A stretch of DNA of 64,000 nucleotides from Paenibacillus phocaeensis (GTDB taxonomy: Bacteria > Bacillota > Bacilli > Paenibacillales > Paenibacillaceae). The notes under the pieces were generated by a model, which was given only the letters and a program-made list of their open reading frames with translations, did no database searches and was not told the origin of the DNA. Every line of letters begins with the position of its first letter. The stretch's first letter is position 1. A program made the translations under genes and the position numbers. The stretch lies in assembly GCF_900021165.1 (NCBI RefSeq), contig NZ_FCOQ01000034.1, forward strand, positions 124,001 through 188,000, in the 5' to 3' direction. Positions 50,367 to 59,663 of the stretch are shown here, in pieces.

Positions 50367-51377
50367 TCACCCCTCCAAACAAAGCTTGATCAGATCGTCC
50401 ACATGAGCGGTAGCCAAGCATTCCACCGTGTCGGCGGCACCGTAATAAATTTTCACTTCCCCGTCCTCCTCCAGCACCATGCCGCCGGGGAAAATAACGT
50501 CATTACGGAAGCCGCCGTCCGTTTCATAGGGTGCTTCCGGCGCAAGCAGCGGCGATGCGCTCATGCCGAGGATCTTCCTCGGGTTGTCGAGATCCAGCAG
50601 CATAATACCGGCCGTATACCGCTTCTTCCAGGACGGCTCCCAGCCGTTCTTCCCTCTGGCCGGATCGATGTCCACCGCATGGAACGTGGTGAGCCAGCCT
50701 TTGCTCGTCTTCACGGGAGGTGCGGCCGGCCCGATCTTGTCATTGGCGAACGGCACCTGCTCCACCGCAAGCAGCAGATCAGAGCGGCCCCAATAGATTA
50801 GATCCGGCGACTCCGAGATCCAGGTGTCGAACCGGTCGACTCCGCCGCGGCTGTAGACGGTGAACGGCCGTTCCAGCCGGACGAAGTTGCCGCCGATGCG
50901 CTCCGGGAACAGTACCATATTTCGTAAGTCCGGCGTCGACAAGCTCAAGATTTCGAAGGACTCCAAATCGTCCGTGACCGCGATGCCTCCCCGGATCCCG
51001 TGGCGCGTATCTACGGCGAAGCACATGTAGCAGCGGCCGTCGATAACCGTCAGACGCGGATCGTAAGCGCGTACGATCTCTTCGTCTTGCAGCTTGAAGA
51101 TCGGCTTCGGCCCCGCCGTCCAGTGAATGCCGTCGTCGCTGAAGGCGATGCCGAGATCCGTCGTATGACTCGGCTCGATCGTCTGCTTCTCCAGCGAACC
51201 GTAGTCGTTGCGGAATACCATACAATACCGGCCGCCGAACTTGGCGACGCCCGCGTTGAAGACGAGCGCGGTAGGATACGGCACGCGAGCCGCGTCCAGT
51301 ACGGGATTGGCCGGATGGCGGCGAATGATCGGGCTGGACGCCAGCGCTCCAATCATAGGCCTATTTGTGGTGTTCAT
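50367..51377 (-). CDS. GH130-family mannoside phosphorylase
   Basis: The 336-residue five-bladed propeller enzyme is of GH130. It has RHPANPVL near the start, FRNDYGS, DGIHWT, the catalytic region RAYDPRLTVIDG, RGGIAVTDD, DKIGPAAPPVKTSKGWLTTF and the final YYGAADT. GH130 enzymes use phosphate to split beta-mannosides and release mannose-1-phosphate. Together with the DUF1861 protein and an importer it suggests uptake and phosphorolysis of short beta-mannosides (beta-1,2- or beta-1,4-linked). It is the last gene of the operon. Confidence 0.88.
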   Translation of the reverse strand: MNTTNRPMIGALASSPIIRRHPANPVLDAARVPYPTALVFNAGVAKFGGRYCMVFRNDYGSLEKQTIEPSHTTDLGIAFSDDGIHWTAGPKPIFKLQDEEIVRAYDPRLTVIDGRCYMCFAVDTRHGIRGGIAVTDDLESFEILSLSTPDLRNMVLFPERIGGNFVRLERPFTVYSRGGVDRFDTWISESPDLIYWGRSDLLLAVEQVPFANDKIGPAAPPVKTSKGWLTTFHAVDIDPARGKNGWEPSWKKRYTAGIMLLDLDNPRKILGMSASPLLAPEAPYETDGGFRNDVIFPGGMVLEEDGEVKIYYGAADTVECLATAHVDDLIKLCLEG

Positions 51378-51520
51378 CGATTAGCATCCTCCTAAAAGTG
51401 TTGTGCGCGTTGCTCCAGGCAGCAGCTTCGAGCCAAACTCGCCTCGGAAGCATAGGCTTAGTAGTCTTGGTGCGTCATCGTCATGATGCGAGGGTACGGT
51501 CATTACATTGCGATTCCCCT

Positions 51521-52483
51521 CTAAACCAGGCGTCCGTATCCTGCGAACGGATCGTCAATCGTGATGCGGCCTGCCTGACAATCGCCGATACCGCTGTAGA
51601 GATCGGCCTTGCCGTCCGGGCGCATCACAATGCCCGAAGAGAAGACGCAGTCGATCAATTGCGGCGCTTTGGCAGGTCCCGGCGGATAGCAGGAGCGGCT
51701 TCCGATCAGATGAAGGTTAGTGGATTCTCGGGTTGTCGGATCGAAGACGAAGGCCATGTTCAGATACACCTTCACTTCCCCTCCGCGCTCATCCCGATCC
51801 GGGTAGCAAATGTGGCCGATGATGCCGATTTTACCGCTGTCGAGCAGATAGGCCTGGTTCACGCCCCCCCACTCGCCTTCCCCGAAGATGCCGTGAATGT
51901 ACGGGGCGTTCCCGATAACCTCCGCCGTCAACTCTTCCAGCTGGTCAATGATCGTAAAGCCGATCATGGATTCGCTCCCGAATTTGCCCCTCATCTCGGC
52001 GTTGCGCGGACGCGAGAAGACGCCAATCCTGCCGTCCGCCAACGGAACAAGGCGAATATCCTTCATTTTGTCGGGGCCGGTAGTGAAGTAGTACAAATCA
52101 TGAAGATCGGTGCCCCGGAAGAAATAGCCGAAAAACGTGCTGTATTTTCCGCTCTGATATTGCACATGAGTTCCGCCCATGACAAGCTCGTCACCGATTT
52201 CGCTGATGTAAGGGTCTTCCAGCGTATAGATCATGCTGTCTTTCACCAACGTCCATTCGTCCTGTCCCGTTTCCTCGAACAGGCGAACCCAAGAGCGGGC
52301 CCATTCCTCGCGGCGCTCTACGCGCCCGAACAAATACCGCTTCCCGTCCCGTTTGAAAGGAATCGAAATATTGTAGACATCAAAACCGTTCACGCCGTGA
52401 AATTTCAGAGTTGCGCTTTCATAGATCGTTTTTGCCGCTTCAAATTCCATTCTTCGCTGTTTCAGGGTCAAGGTTCTCCACAC
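51521..52483 (-). CDS. DUF1861 (propeller-like) protein linked to mannoside use
   Basis: The 320-residue product has DUF1861 features: KFHGVNGFDVYNISIPF, GKRYLFGRVERREEWARSWV, YTLEDPYISEIGDELVMGGT, DLHDLYYFTTGPDKMKDIRL and GVFSRPRNAEMRGKFG. The family resembles GH43/GH130-like propellers and is often next to GH130 genes. Activity is not established; a glycosidase or sugar-binding role is likely. A start at MEFEAAKTIYE is possible instead of the first Met. It is 22 bp after the binding-protein gene and 143 bp before GH130. Confidence 0.8.
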   Translation of the reverse strand: MWRTLTLKQRRMEFEAAKTIYESATLKFHGVNGFDVYNISIPFKRDGKRYLFGRVERREEWARSWVRLFEETGQDEWTLVKDSMIYTLEDPYISEIGDELVMGGTHVQYQSGKYSTFFGYFFRGTDLHDLYYFTTGPDKMKDIRLVPLADGRIGVFSRPRNAEMRGKFGSESMIGFTIIDQLEELTAEVIGNAPYIHGIFGEGEWGGVNQAYLLDSGKIGIIGHICYPDRDERGGEVKVYLNMAFVFDPTTRESTNLHLIGSRSCYPPGPAKAPQLIDCVFSSGIVMRPDGKADLYSGIGDCQAGRITIDDPFAGYGRLV

Positions 52484-52505
52484 CTTCCTTTGGGTTTCGA
52501 TTCGC

Positions 52506-54068
52506 TTATTTCAGAGACGCCTGATATTCCTGGAATTGCTTCTTGTATTCCGCGACGACTTGATCCAAACCGGCTTTTTTCATTTTTTCGAGCGCGGCCG
52601 GGAAGGCTTTATCGTATTCCTGAACCCCCATATAGATCGGAGTGATACTGGCCGAAGCTTCCGATAAAATATTGGTGTATTCGGTTCTTACATTTGTCGG
52701 GTCAAAAGTAAAGTTCGCCGCGACACTGTTGATCGCATCCGGATTCGGCTCAAACAGGACCTGGTTGTTCTCGGGAATGCTGCTCTCCAAGTCAAAGCGC
52801 ATGAAGTTGACGTTGCCGTTTTGCGAATCGGATCCTCTATACCCCGGATTGTTATTGTTATTCGGATCTTTGATCGGCTTAAAGCCCTTCTCGCCGTCCT
52901 TGGTGTAGTGCTTGCCCTCGATGCCGTATTGGACCAGATCATAGTTCTCCTGGCTTGCCAGCATCCAATCCATGAATTTGACGGCCGCTTCCGGATGCTT
53001 GCTGTTCACCGGAACGGCATTTCCGTTCTTGAAGGCAAGCGGACGCAGGTATTCTTTCTCCGGGTTAAACCAAACGACGCCGATATCTTCCACGGTAGCT
53101 TCCGGATTGTACTTCTTGAGTCCGTTAAGGCTTCCGCCGGTCCCGAGACGCACAAACCATTCCCCGCTGTCCAGTTGCGCATCCACCTGCTCCTGCTTCA
53201 TGATCAGGATATCGGGATTGGTAATTCCCTTCGTGTACAGTTCGCGCATGAACGCCGCGTCTTTCTTGAACTCTTCGGTTTCAATCCAGGACTTGATCTC
53301 GCCGTTTTGATTCACATAGAAGAATTTGTCCTTCACGGTGAACGGGAAAGTGTCATATGACCGATGCAGGATAGAGGTATGCAGGGAAATCGGGTCGAAG
53401 TCCGCCCGGGTGCCCAGATAAGGCTTGTTGCTTCCCTTCCAATTCTTCATGACCACCTCCCAAGCGCTGATCAATTCTGCCGGTGTGGTCGGTTCTACGA
53501 GTTGATTCTCTCTGAGAATGTCGCGGCGAATATTGAACTCGCCTTCACTCGCCATTTCAACCCAATACGTTGGAACGACATAATAGCTGCCGTCGATTTT
53601 TGCGCCGTCGAAAATATCTTCCGGAATATACCTCTTCAAGTTGGGTCCATACTTATCGATCGCCTCCGTGATATCCGCCAACGCGCCGCGGCTGTAATAA
53701 CTCGAGAACGGCGTGCGGTCCTGCATGACGTGAAACAGGTCGAAATCCTCGCCTGTAGACAGCATCAGGTTCAACTTCTGATCCCACGCATCCCATGGAA
53801 TATAGACCTTTTCCACTTCTACGCCTACTCCGTCCGCAGCCAACTTCTCATTGACTTTCTGGAACACTTCCTTGTAGTCCTTCGGCTCCGTACCGGGAAC
53901 CAAATATTTGATTTTGACCGTTTCGCCAGACTTGCCGCCATTCTCTGACTTCGACCCTGAAGACGAGCCTTCCTTCTCGGCCGATCCGGAACCCCCGCCG
54001 CAGCCCGCCAATACTGAAAGGGCAAGCACCGCGGCGAATACAAATGCGAAATACTTTCTCATCATCAT
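52506..54068 (-). CDS. Sugar-binding lipoprotein of an LplA-type ABC importer
   Basis: The 520-residue solute-binding protein has a lipoprotein signal (MMMRKYFAFVFAAVLALSVL, lipobox LAGC), a Ser/Gly/Lys linker, then an extracellular-binding fold. The fold contains KIKYLVPGTEPKDYKEVFQK, TGEDFDLFHVMQ, YFVPTYW-like YYVVPTYWVEMA and the late AVKFMDWMLASQENYDLVQY. Length and features match LplA/YtcQ proteins of Paenibacillus and Bacillus. It delivers oligosaccharide, probably mannosides, to the permeases encoded just upstream. Confidence 0.93.
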   Translation of the reverse strand: MMMRKYFAFVFAAVLALSVLAGCGGGSGSAEKEGSSSGSKSENGGKSGETVKIKYLVPGTEPKDYKEVFQKVNEKLAADGVGVEVEKVYIPWDAWDQKLNLMLSTGEDFDLFHVMQDRTPFSSYYSRGALADITEAIDKYGPNLKRYIPEDIFDGAKIDGSYYVVPTYWVEMASEGEFNIRRDILRENQLVEPTTPAELISAWEVVMKNWKGSNKPYLGTRADFDPISLHTSILHRSYDTFPFTVKDKFFYVNQNGEIKSWIETEEFKKDAAFMRELYTKGITNPDILIMKQEQVDAQLDSGEWFVRLGTGGSLNGLKKYNPEATVEDIGVVWFNPEKEYLRPLAFKNGNAVPVNSKHPEAAVKFMDWMLASQENYDLVQYGIEGKHYTKDGEKGFKPIKDPNNNNNPGYRGSDSQNGNVNFMRFDLESSIPENNQVLFEPNPDAINSVAANFTFDPTNVRTEYTNILSEASASITPIYMGVQEYDKAFPAALEKMKKAGLDQVVAEYKKQFQEYQASLK

Positions 54069-54139
54069 TTTGACCTCCTTAAGTTAGAATGTGACCTCCT
54101 ACAATGCTGCTGTATCTATGTTAACCCCGCAGGGGAGGA

Positions 54140-55012
54140 TCAGCCTTTGACTGAACCGATAACCAGGCCTTTCACGAAGTATTTCTGCAAATACGGATAG
54201 AGGAATACAATCGGCCCGATCGTCACGATCGCCGTTGCCATCTTAACCGACTCCGAAGGAAGCGTCATTTCGCTTGTTCCGGCCAGCATTGTCATCTCGT
54301 TCAGCATGCTGATCTCCGACTGCAGTTGCAGGAGCATAAATTGCAGCGGGTACAATTCCTTGTTATCGATCAACATGATCGCATTCCACCAGTTGTTCCA
54401 GTAGTCCAGTCCGTAGAAGAGCGCGATCGTCGCCAGGACCGGCTTGCATAACGGAAGATAGATCCGGTAAGCGATCGTAATATCGTTGGCCCCGTCCAGG
54501 GTCGCCGACTCTCGCAGCGAATCCGGAACCCCATTCATGAAATTGCGCACCAGGAAGAGGTTGAACGGGCTGAACAGCAGTGACGGAATGATCAGAGCGA
54601 GGATGTTGTTGGTCAATCCTAGCGACCGATTCATCAGATACCAGGGCACAATCCCGGCGGAGAAAATCATGGTGATAAAGAAATAGAGCGCCAGCCAGTT
54701 GCGGTATTTCACATTTTTGTTCGCCAGCGTGTAGCCGGCCATGGCAGTAATCAGAATCGCCAGCGCCGTGCCGACGATCGTGACGAAGATGGAAATGCCG
54801 TAGCTCCGTATCACCTGAGAGCCGCCCGTAAAGATCAGCTTATAGGCATACAGGGAGAACTTCTCCGGAAAAAGGCTGTAGCCATTCTTCAAGAGGGCAT
54901 CTTCATCCGTGATCGAGATCATCAGCACCAGCAGCATCGGCAGCAAGCACAGCGCCGAATAAATCGCAATCAAAGCATACATTATCGCCTTGCTGATCGA
55001 AAACGCCTTCAT
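54140..55012 (-). CDS. ABC sugar permease, LplC/YtcP type
   Basis: The 290-residue permease has six membrane helices and the EAA-type loop ESATLDGANDITIAYRIYLP that contacts the ATPase. The sequence YALIAIYSALCLLPMLLVLM at the start and LQKYFVKGLVIGSVKG at the end are typical of the LplC/CUT1 subfamily. It pairs with the LplB-type permease upstream. No ATPase gene is in the operon, so a shared MsmX-like ATPase is expected. Confidence 0.93.
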   Translation of the reverse strand: MKAFSISKAIMYALIAIYSALCLLPMLLVLMISITDEDALLKNGYSLFPEKFSLYAYKLIFTGGSQVIRSYGISIFVTIVGTALAILITAMAGYTLANKNVKYRNWLALYFFITMIFSAGIVPWYLMNRSLGLTNNILALIIPSLLFSPFNLFLVRNFMNGVPDSLRESATLDGANDITIAYRIYLPLCKPVLATIALFYGLDYWNNWWNAIMLIDNKELYPLQFMLLQLQSEISMLNEMTMLAGTSEMTLPSESVKMATAIVTIGPIVFLYPYLQKYFVKGLVIGSVKG

Positions 55013-55064
55013 TTCTATTCCTCCTAAAGGTTTCCTGCGGTAAGCGGCAGCCTGAACCGAATGG

Positions 55065-56066
55065 TTAATACAACGCGCCGTCTTTGAAAAATTTCCGGGT
55101 AATGGTATTTGTGCCGAAGACGAGGATAAACCCGACGATGGACTGGAACAGGCCGACGGCCATCGCTTCCGAAGGGTTGCCGATCTGGCGCAAAGAGCGG
55201 AAGACGTACGTATCGATGATATCCGTAGTCGAATACAAAGTGCCGTTGTCGCCGATCAAGGCGTAGATCATCCCGAAGTCGCCGTACATGATTTTACCGA
55301 CCGAGAGCAGCGTCAGGATGACCACCGTAGGCATCATCAGCGGAATCGTAATGCGCATGCACATCTGCCACCGATTGGCCCCGTCAATCCCGGCCGCTTC
55401 ATATAACGTCTCATCAATCCCGGTAATCGTAGCCAAATAAATAACGGCGCTCATCCCGGCTCCCTTCCATACATGCATCACGGTAAGAATCGCCGGCCAT
55501 GTCTGCGGTTCGGTATACCAGTTGACCGAAGCAACGCCGAACTGGTTCAGCATTTGATTCACAATCCCCATATCCATTGAAAAAAACGCGTACAGCACAT
55601 AACTAATCACGATCCAGGATATGAAGTTCGGAAACAGCATCATCGATTGGCTGATCTTGACGAACAGCTTCTTGCGCAGCTCGTTCAGGATCAGGGAAAT
55701 CGCCAGCGCGGTCAGCGTGCCGAAAACGATAAAGAGCAAATTCAGAAAGATCGTGTTAAAGGTGACCGTAAACGCCTTGTTCGACCGAAAGAAGAATTCA
55801 AAGTTCTCTAATCCAACCCATTCGCTACGGAAGATCCCCTTCGTATAATTGAACCGCTGGAAAGCAATGAGCATATACGGATACGTCAAATACCCGAAAA
55901 TAAACACGTATGCCATTGCAGGCAGAACCAGCAAATAGGATGTACCGTTTCTGCGAATGTCGGACAGTATGCCAAACCCCCGTCGCCGTTTCTTTTCCAA
56001 TTTTCGTTCCTCCCATTTGGTATGCTTCTGCTCGATATCTCCTCCGCCGCTTCCGCCGCTGTTCAC
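55065..56066 (-). CDS. ABC sugar permease, LplB/YteP type
   Basis: The 333-residue permease has a basic N-terminus (KWEERKLEKKRRRGFG), six membrane helices (first at about 45-65) and the loop EAAGIDGANRWQMCMRITIP. The end FGTNTITRKFFKDGALY is typical of LplB. It is the first gene of the importer-GH130 operon and is divergent from the AraC-type regulator. Confidence 0.93.
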   Translation of the reverse strand: MNSGGSGGGDIEQKHTKWEERKLEKKRRRGFGILSDIRRNGTSYLLVLPAMAYVFIFGYLTYPYMLIAFQRFNYTKGIFRSEWVGLENFEFFFRSNKAFTVTFNTIFLNLLFIVFGTLTALAISLILNELRKKLFVKISQSMMLFPNFISWIVISYVLYAFFSMDMGIVNQMLNQFGVASVNWYTEPQTWPAILTVMHVWKGAGMSAVIYLATITGIDETLYEAAGIDGANRWQMCMRITIPLMMPTVVILTLLSVGKIMYGDFGMIYALIGDNGTLYSTTDIIDTYVFRSLRQIGNPSEAMAVGLFQSIVGFILVFGTNTITRKFFKDGALY

Positions 56067-56267
56067 CGGCAGCCGAAGCTATGTTTCCAGATTAGTCGGA
56101 GCTCCGGGCGGCGTCTATTTTAAAATCCGGAGAACCCTTCCACAATGCAGCACAGGGCTTCCAAATAAACGAACTCGCTTTCATTTTTACGCGAAGGAGT
56201 ACCTTTTCACCCGAATATGCTCTATAGTGAAGAGGTTACATTCGCAGCAAATGGGAGGAATTCTTCA

Positions 56268-58592
56268 ATGCGGACCACCATGAATCGGCTTGCACGATAC
56301 AAGGCATTTCAGAAACTTACCGTCTCATATTTCCTGCTCTTACTTCTAACCGTGAGCCTGCTGTCCGGCGTCCTCTTCTATCTCTTCTCCAGAAGCGCCG
56401 TCAAGGAGATCGACCGCAATTCCAAAGCCATGTTGTCCCAAGTCACTTACGCTTCGGACGTGGTCTATAACCAGGTCATGACCATCGGCAACGCGCTGCT
56501 CATCCAGCCGGAAATCAGTTCCTTTCTGAACGGTACGACGGAGGATAAGACCAATAATTATCTGATCTTTCGACAGATGTCCCAGATCGCAAGTGTGTAT
56601 CCTTATATATACAGCGTTGGAATCTACCGGCCTTCTACGGGGACAACCGTCGATACGGCCAACCTTCCGTTCGACCCGTCGCTCAACGCGCTCGGCTCCG
56701 AGCGGTACATGGAGTTTTATCCGCGCAGTCTGACCGTTGCCGGCCGCAACAACGAAGCGCCGCTGCAGCTCCTAACCTTTCTGCTGTACCCGGGCTTCTC
56801 CTTTCGGACTTCCGACAACCCGCTCATCTATATCAATGTAGAAGAGCAGTCGATTCTGACGACGATCCGCAAGATCAGCAAAGCGGATGCCGCCAATAAC
56901 GTTTTTGTTATCAACAATGAGGGCAAGGTGCTCTCCCACACCGATTCCAGCTTGTTCCTGGAAGATTTGTCCGGGGAGCGGTATGTGCAGCAAATTTTGA
57001 ATCAGGACAAGCAGGAGAGCAGCTTCACCGCAACGATTCAGAATAAAAAGCACCTGGTCACTTATGTGAAATCGGAGGCCATGGACTGGTATTTTGTAAG
57101 CGTTTCCCCTTATTCCGGGCTGATCTCCAACATCGATCGGCTTCGCAACATTACGCTGCTTGTGACGGCCGGGATCGTGCTGGCAGGACTGCTGGTCTCG
57201 ATATTCTTGACCCGGAGCATTTACAGGCCGCTATCGACGTTGTTTGAGAAGATCATGCCGGACACGGGTTCTCCATCCTCCGGTTCGCTGTTCATCGATG
57301 AATATAAAATGATGGCCGAAGTCTTCCATTCGTTGGAGGAAAGGGAGAAAACCATGCAATTCGTGCTCAATCGCTCTTCCCGAACGATCCGCGAGCATTA
57401 TCTGCATTCCTTGCTCCGCGGCCATCCGCTGGAATATTCGGTTCCAAGCGAATTGATTCGGGATATCGATGAGAACGTGGCCGGACCCTACTTTTGCGTG
57501 CTGGTCTTCAAGGTCAACGAGCTGGAGCCGGCGAGAGAGGGAATGGAGGCGGCACAGCAACCGCTGCTGCGCTTCGCTCTGGGGAATATTGCGAAAGAGA
57601 TGCTGGAGCCTATCGGGGCATGCGATTACCTGATTACGGAGGAGAACGAGGGCGTCGTGATTCTGCAATGCGAGATAAACCAAACGCCGGAGGAGCTCAA
57701 ACCCGCCTTGCGCAACATTCAGAGCTTCCTGAACCGTTACTTCAAGGTGACGGTATCCATCGGCGTAGGGGATATCAGCTATGGCAGGAAGCATATCCCT
57801 GCGTCCTATACTTCGGCGCAGCAATATGTTAAATATCGGCTGATCTACGGGAAGGAATCGATTCTGGATGCCGTAGTGACGCGGCCCCACATGATGACGG
57901 GCTTGAGCTATCCGAGCGCCTACGAGAAGAAGCTGATCGATGCGGTGCAGTCCGGCAAGCCGGAGCCGATCCGGGAGGCCATCGGTCAATTCGTCGAACA
58001 AATCTCAAACGGCTCCATCAACCAGGTGATCACCTACAGCATCCAGCTCATGTTGTCTTTGCTTAAACACTTTGAGTATTTGCAGCATGTGCCGGATTCC
58101 AATTTCAACGAATATCTGGGCGCGGTGACCGATATTGAATCCGCTGAACACCTAACAGAAATCCAGGACATTTTCCATCGATATTGTTTCAATATCTGCG
58201 CTTTAATCGAAGAGAAGAATCTCTGGATGAACGCCCAGAAGCACAATGTAATCATTGAGAAGGTGCAGAATTACATTCAGGAGCATTATGCCGAGCCGAA
58301 CTTATCTCTGGAGATGGTGTCCAACATCGCCGGCCTGTCGCCGAGCTATCTGGGAAAACTGTTCAAAAGTGCAACCCGGCAATCGTTCAGCGAATACCTG
58401 AATCACACCCGGTTGGAGAAAGCCAAGGATTTGCTGGCCTCCACTCATGAGACGGCAGCCAAAATCAGTGAGTCGGTAGGCATGTACAATATCACTTACT
58501 TCTCCACACTGTTCAAGAAAAAATATGGCTTGACTCCTTCCGCCTTCCGCGAGCAGGAGGCGATCAAAAGCCGGGAGAACGCTGGGGAGTAG
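56268..58592 (+). CDS. Cache/AraC-family membrane-bound regulator (YesN-like)
   Basis: The ATG behind GGGAGGAATTC is chosen (MRTTMNRLARYK), giving 774 residues. There are two membrane helices (about 18-40 and 285-305) around an extracellular Cache-like sensor domain, then a HAMP-like part. The middle domain includes RLIYGKESILDAVV. The AraC DNA-binding domain comes last (VQNYIQEHYAEPNLSLEMVS, LSPSYLGKLFKSATRQSFSE, ISESVGMYNITYFSTLFKKK). Such proteins sense sugars outside the cell and activate the adjacent importer operon, which is divergent here across a 200-bp promoter region. Confidence 0.9.
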   Translation: MRTTMNRLARYKAFQKLTVSYFLLLLLTVSLLSGVLFYLFSRSAVKEIDRNSKAMLSQVTYASDVVYNQVMTIGNALLIQPEISSFLNGTTEDKTNNYLIFRQMSQIASVYPYIYSVGIYRPSTGTTVDTANLPFDPSLNALGSERYMEFYPRSLTVAGRNNEAPLQLLTFLLYPGFSFRTSDNPLIYINVEEQSILTTIRKISKADAANNVFVINNEGKVLSHTDSSLFLEDLSGERYVQQILNQDKQESSFTATIQNKKHLVTYVKSEAMDWYFVSVSPYSGLISNIDRLRNITLLVTAGIVLAGLLVSIFLTRSIYRPLSTLFEKIMPDTGSPSSGSLFIDEYKMMAEVFHSLEEREKTMQFVLNRSSRTIREHYLHSLLRGHPLEYSVPSELIRDIDENVAGPYFCVLVFKVNELEPAREGMEAAQQPLLRFALGNIAKEMLEPIGACDYLITEENEGVVILQCEINQTPEELKPALRNIQSFLNRYFKVTVSIGVGDISYGRKHIPASYTSAQQYVKYRLIYGKESILDAVVTRPHMMTGLSYPSAYEKKLIDAVQSGKPEPIREAIGQFVEQISNGSINQVITYSIQLMLSLLKHFEYLQHVPDSNFNEYLGAVTDIESAEHLTEIQDIFHRYCFNICALIEEKNLWMNAQKHNVIIEKVQNYIQEHYAEPNLSLEMVSNIAGLSPSYLGKLFKSATRQSFSEYLNHTRLEKAKDLLASTHETAAKISESVGMYNITYFSTLFKKKYGLTPSAFREQEAIKSRENAGE

Positions 58593-58609
58593 ATAGAAAC
58601 TCCCCGCTG

Positions 58610-59035
58610 CTATCCCTCCTCCAGAAACCGCTCCTTCAGCTCCCGGGTCGGAACCAGGCAGGTCTCGTCCTTGCCGAACCACCGGTAACGATGCTTGGCG
58701 ACGTATCGATACACCGCGTCCCGGAGTCCCCGCGGTACGAGGATGAAGGCATACAGCAGCGGCCAGGGATAACGCAGTCCTCTCGCAATACGTAAAGCCG
58801 CCGCCGATCGGGTATAATAATGGCCCTGTTCGATCAAAACGACGCTGTCCAGCGACTCCTCCTGAGACCCGGCAGTTTGCAGCAGACGGCTGCCGGCCTG
58901 CGACTGCAGGGAGGCAAAGCGGAACCGCCCGACCGGGTCCCGCTTAATGATAAATTTGACCGCCCCTTGGCATAAATGGCAGACGCCGTCGAACAAGATG
59001 ACGTGTTCATTCCTTGGATCCGGTTTGCCTGGCAT
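58610..59035 (-). CDS. DCC-family (DUF393) thiol-disulfide oxidoreductase-like protein
   Basis: The 141-residue protein starts with the family signature VILFDGVCHLCQGAVKFIIK (DxxCxxC). It continues with FRFASLQSQAG, DSVVLIEQGHYYTRSAAALR and RYRWFGKDETC. The two cysteines could form a thioredoxin-like active site; the function is not established. It converges with the AraC-type regulator; the 17-bp gap and a GGGGAGT/ACTCCCC hairpin (58584-58605) may serve as a terminator for both. Confidence 0.88.
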   Translation of the reverse strand: MPGKPDPRNEHVILFDGVCHLCQGAVKFIIKRDPVGRFRFASLQSQAGSRLLQTAGSQEESLDSVVLIEQGHYYTRSAAALRIARGLRYPWPLLYAFILVPRGLRDAVYRYVAKHRYRWFGKDETCLVPTRELKERFLEEG

Positions 59036-59106
59036 GTTTCAGCCCCTCCCCCCGTGGGTTGGACACCATTTCTTCATCTATAAGAAAGACCTTATACGAA
59101 TCTTAA

Positions 59107-59135
59107 GAAAAAAGCACGGGAGGAGATCCCGTGCT
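59107..59135 (-). terminator. Terminator after the 101-residue protein gene
   Basis: GCACGGGA and TCCCGTGC arms with an AAAAAA tract (T-run when read leftward). Confidence 0.85.
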
Positions 59136-59161
59136 TGCTGTCGCCAGCTGGCGAATGCGTA

Positions 59162-59467
59162 TTACTCGGAAGCGAGCTTGTCGAGCCATTGCCCTTCTAC
59201 CATCTGACGGTTGATTTCACCCGAAAATTTCTCCATGCATTGGCAAATGAAGTCTTTCCGGCAGACCGGACAAGGTGTCTTTTGCAGCCTGCTGACGTTG
59301 GTTAACCGCCATTCGGGATTACGGTGGTAAAACACGCGGCACGCCGTACCATCGGCCATGTTAACGATAAACTCATACAATCCGTCATTTTTGTTGCTGC
59401 CGGCCTTGGTTACATTTACAACATTCGGTCTGTAGGACATGTTATCACCCGTATTATCAAATTTCAT
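59162..59467 (-). CDS. Hypothetical cysteine-containing small protein
   Basis: The 101-residue product has a beta-rich first half (GLYEFIVNMADGTACRVFYH) and a cysteine cluster CPVCRKDFICQC (residues 66-77), which could bind zinc. It ends with a helix (EINRQMVEGQWLDKLASE). A second start at MSYRPNVVNV is possible. It resembles small uncharacterised proteins of Paenibacillus; the role is unknown. It has its own terminator, and upstream (59468-59663) no other gene is seen. Confidence 0.7.
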   Translation of the reverse strand: MKFDNTGDNMSYRPNVVNVTKAGSNKNDGLYEFIVNMADGTACRVFYHRNPEWRLTNVSRLQKTPCPVCRKDFICQCMEKFSGEINRQMVEGQWLDKLASE

Positions 59468-59663
59468 TCCAGAGCGCAGCTCTTTTAGTACTTAGACATA
59501 TTAATTAATTTTGATCGGCATGTCAACTTGAAAACCCGCCCAACTGGCCTGATCTGGCGCACTTTGTGCAAGATGTCTGTTAGAATGTGCATCTTTTCAC
59601 CGCCCCATACCCCAAACATCGGCAAATATCCGATAGCGGATGCCTACACCCGATGAGCCGTCC

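Noticed and set aside
51365-52645. + strand frame of 426 codons over the DUF1861 and GH130 region
   Set aside because: The opposite strand encodes well-matched DUF1861 and GH130 families; the frame is a high-GC shadow.
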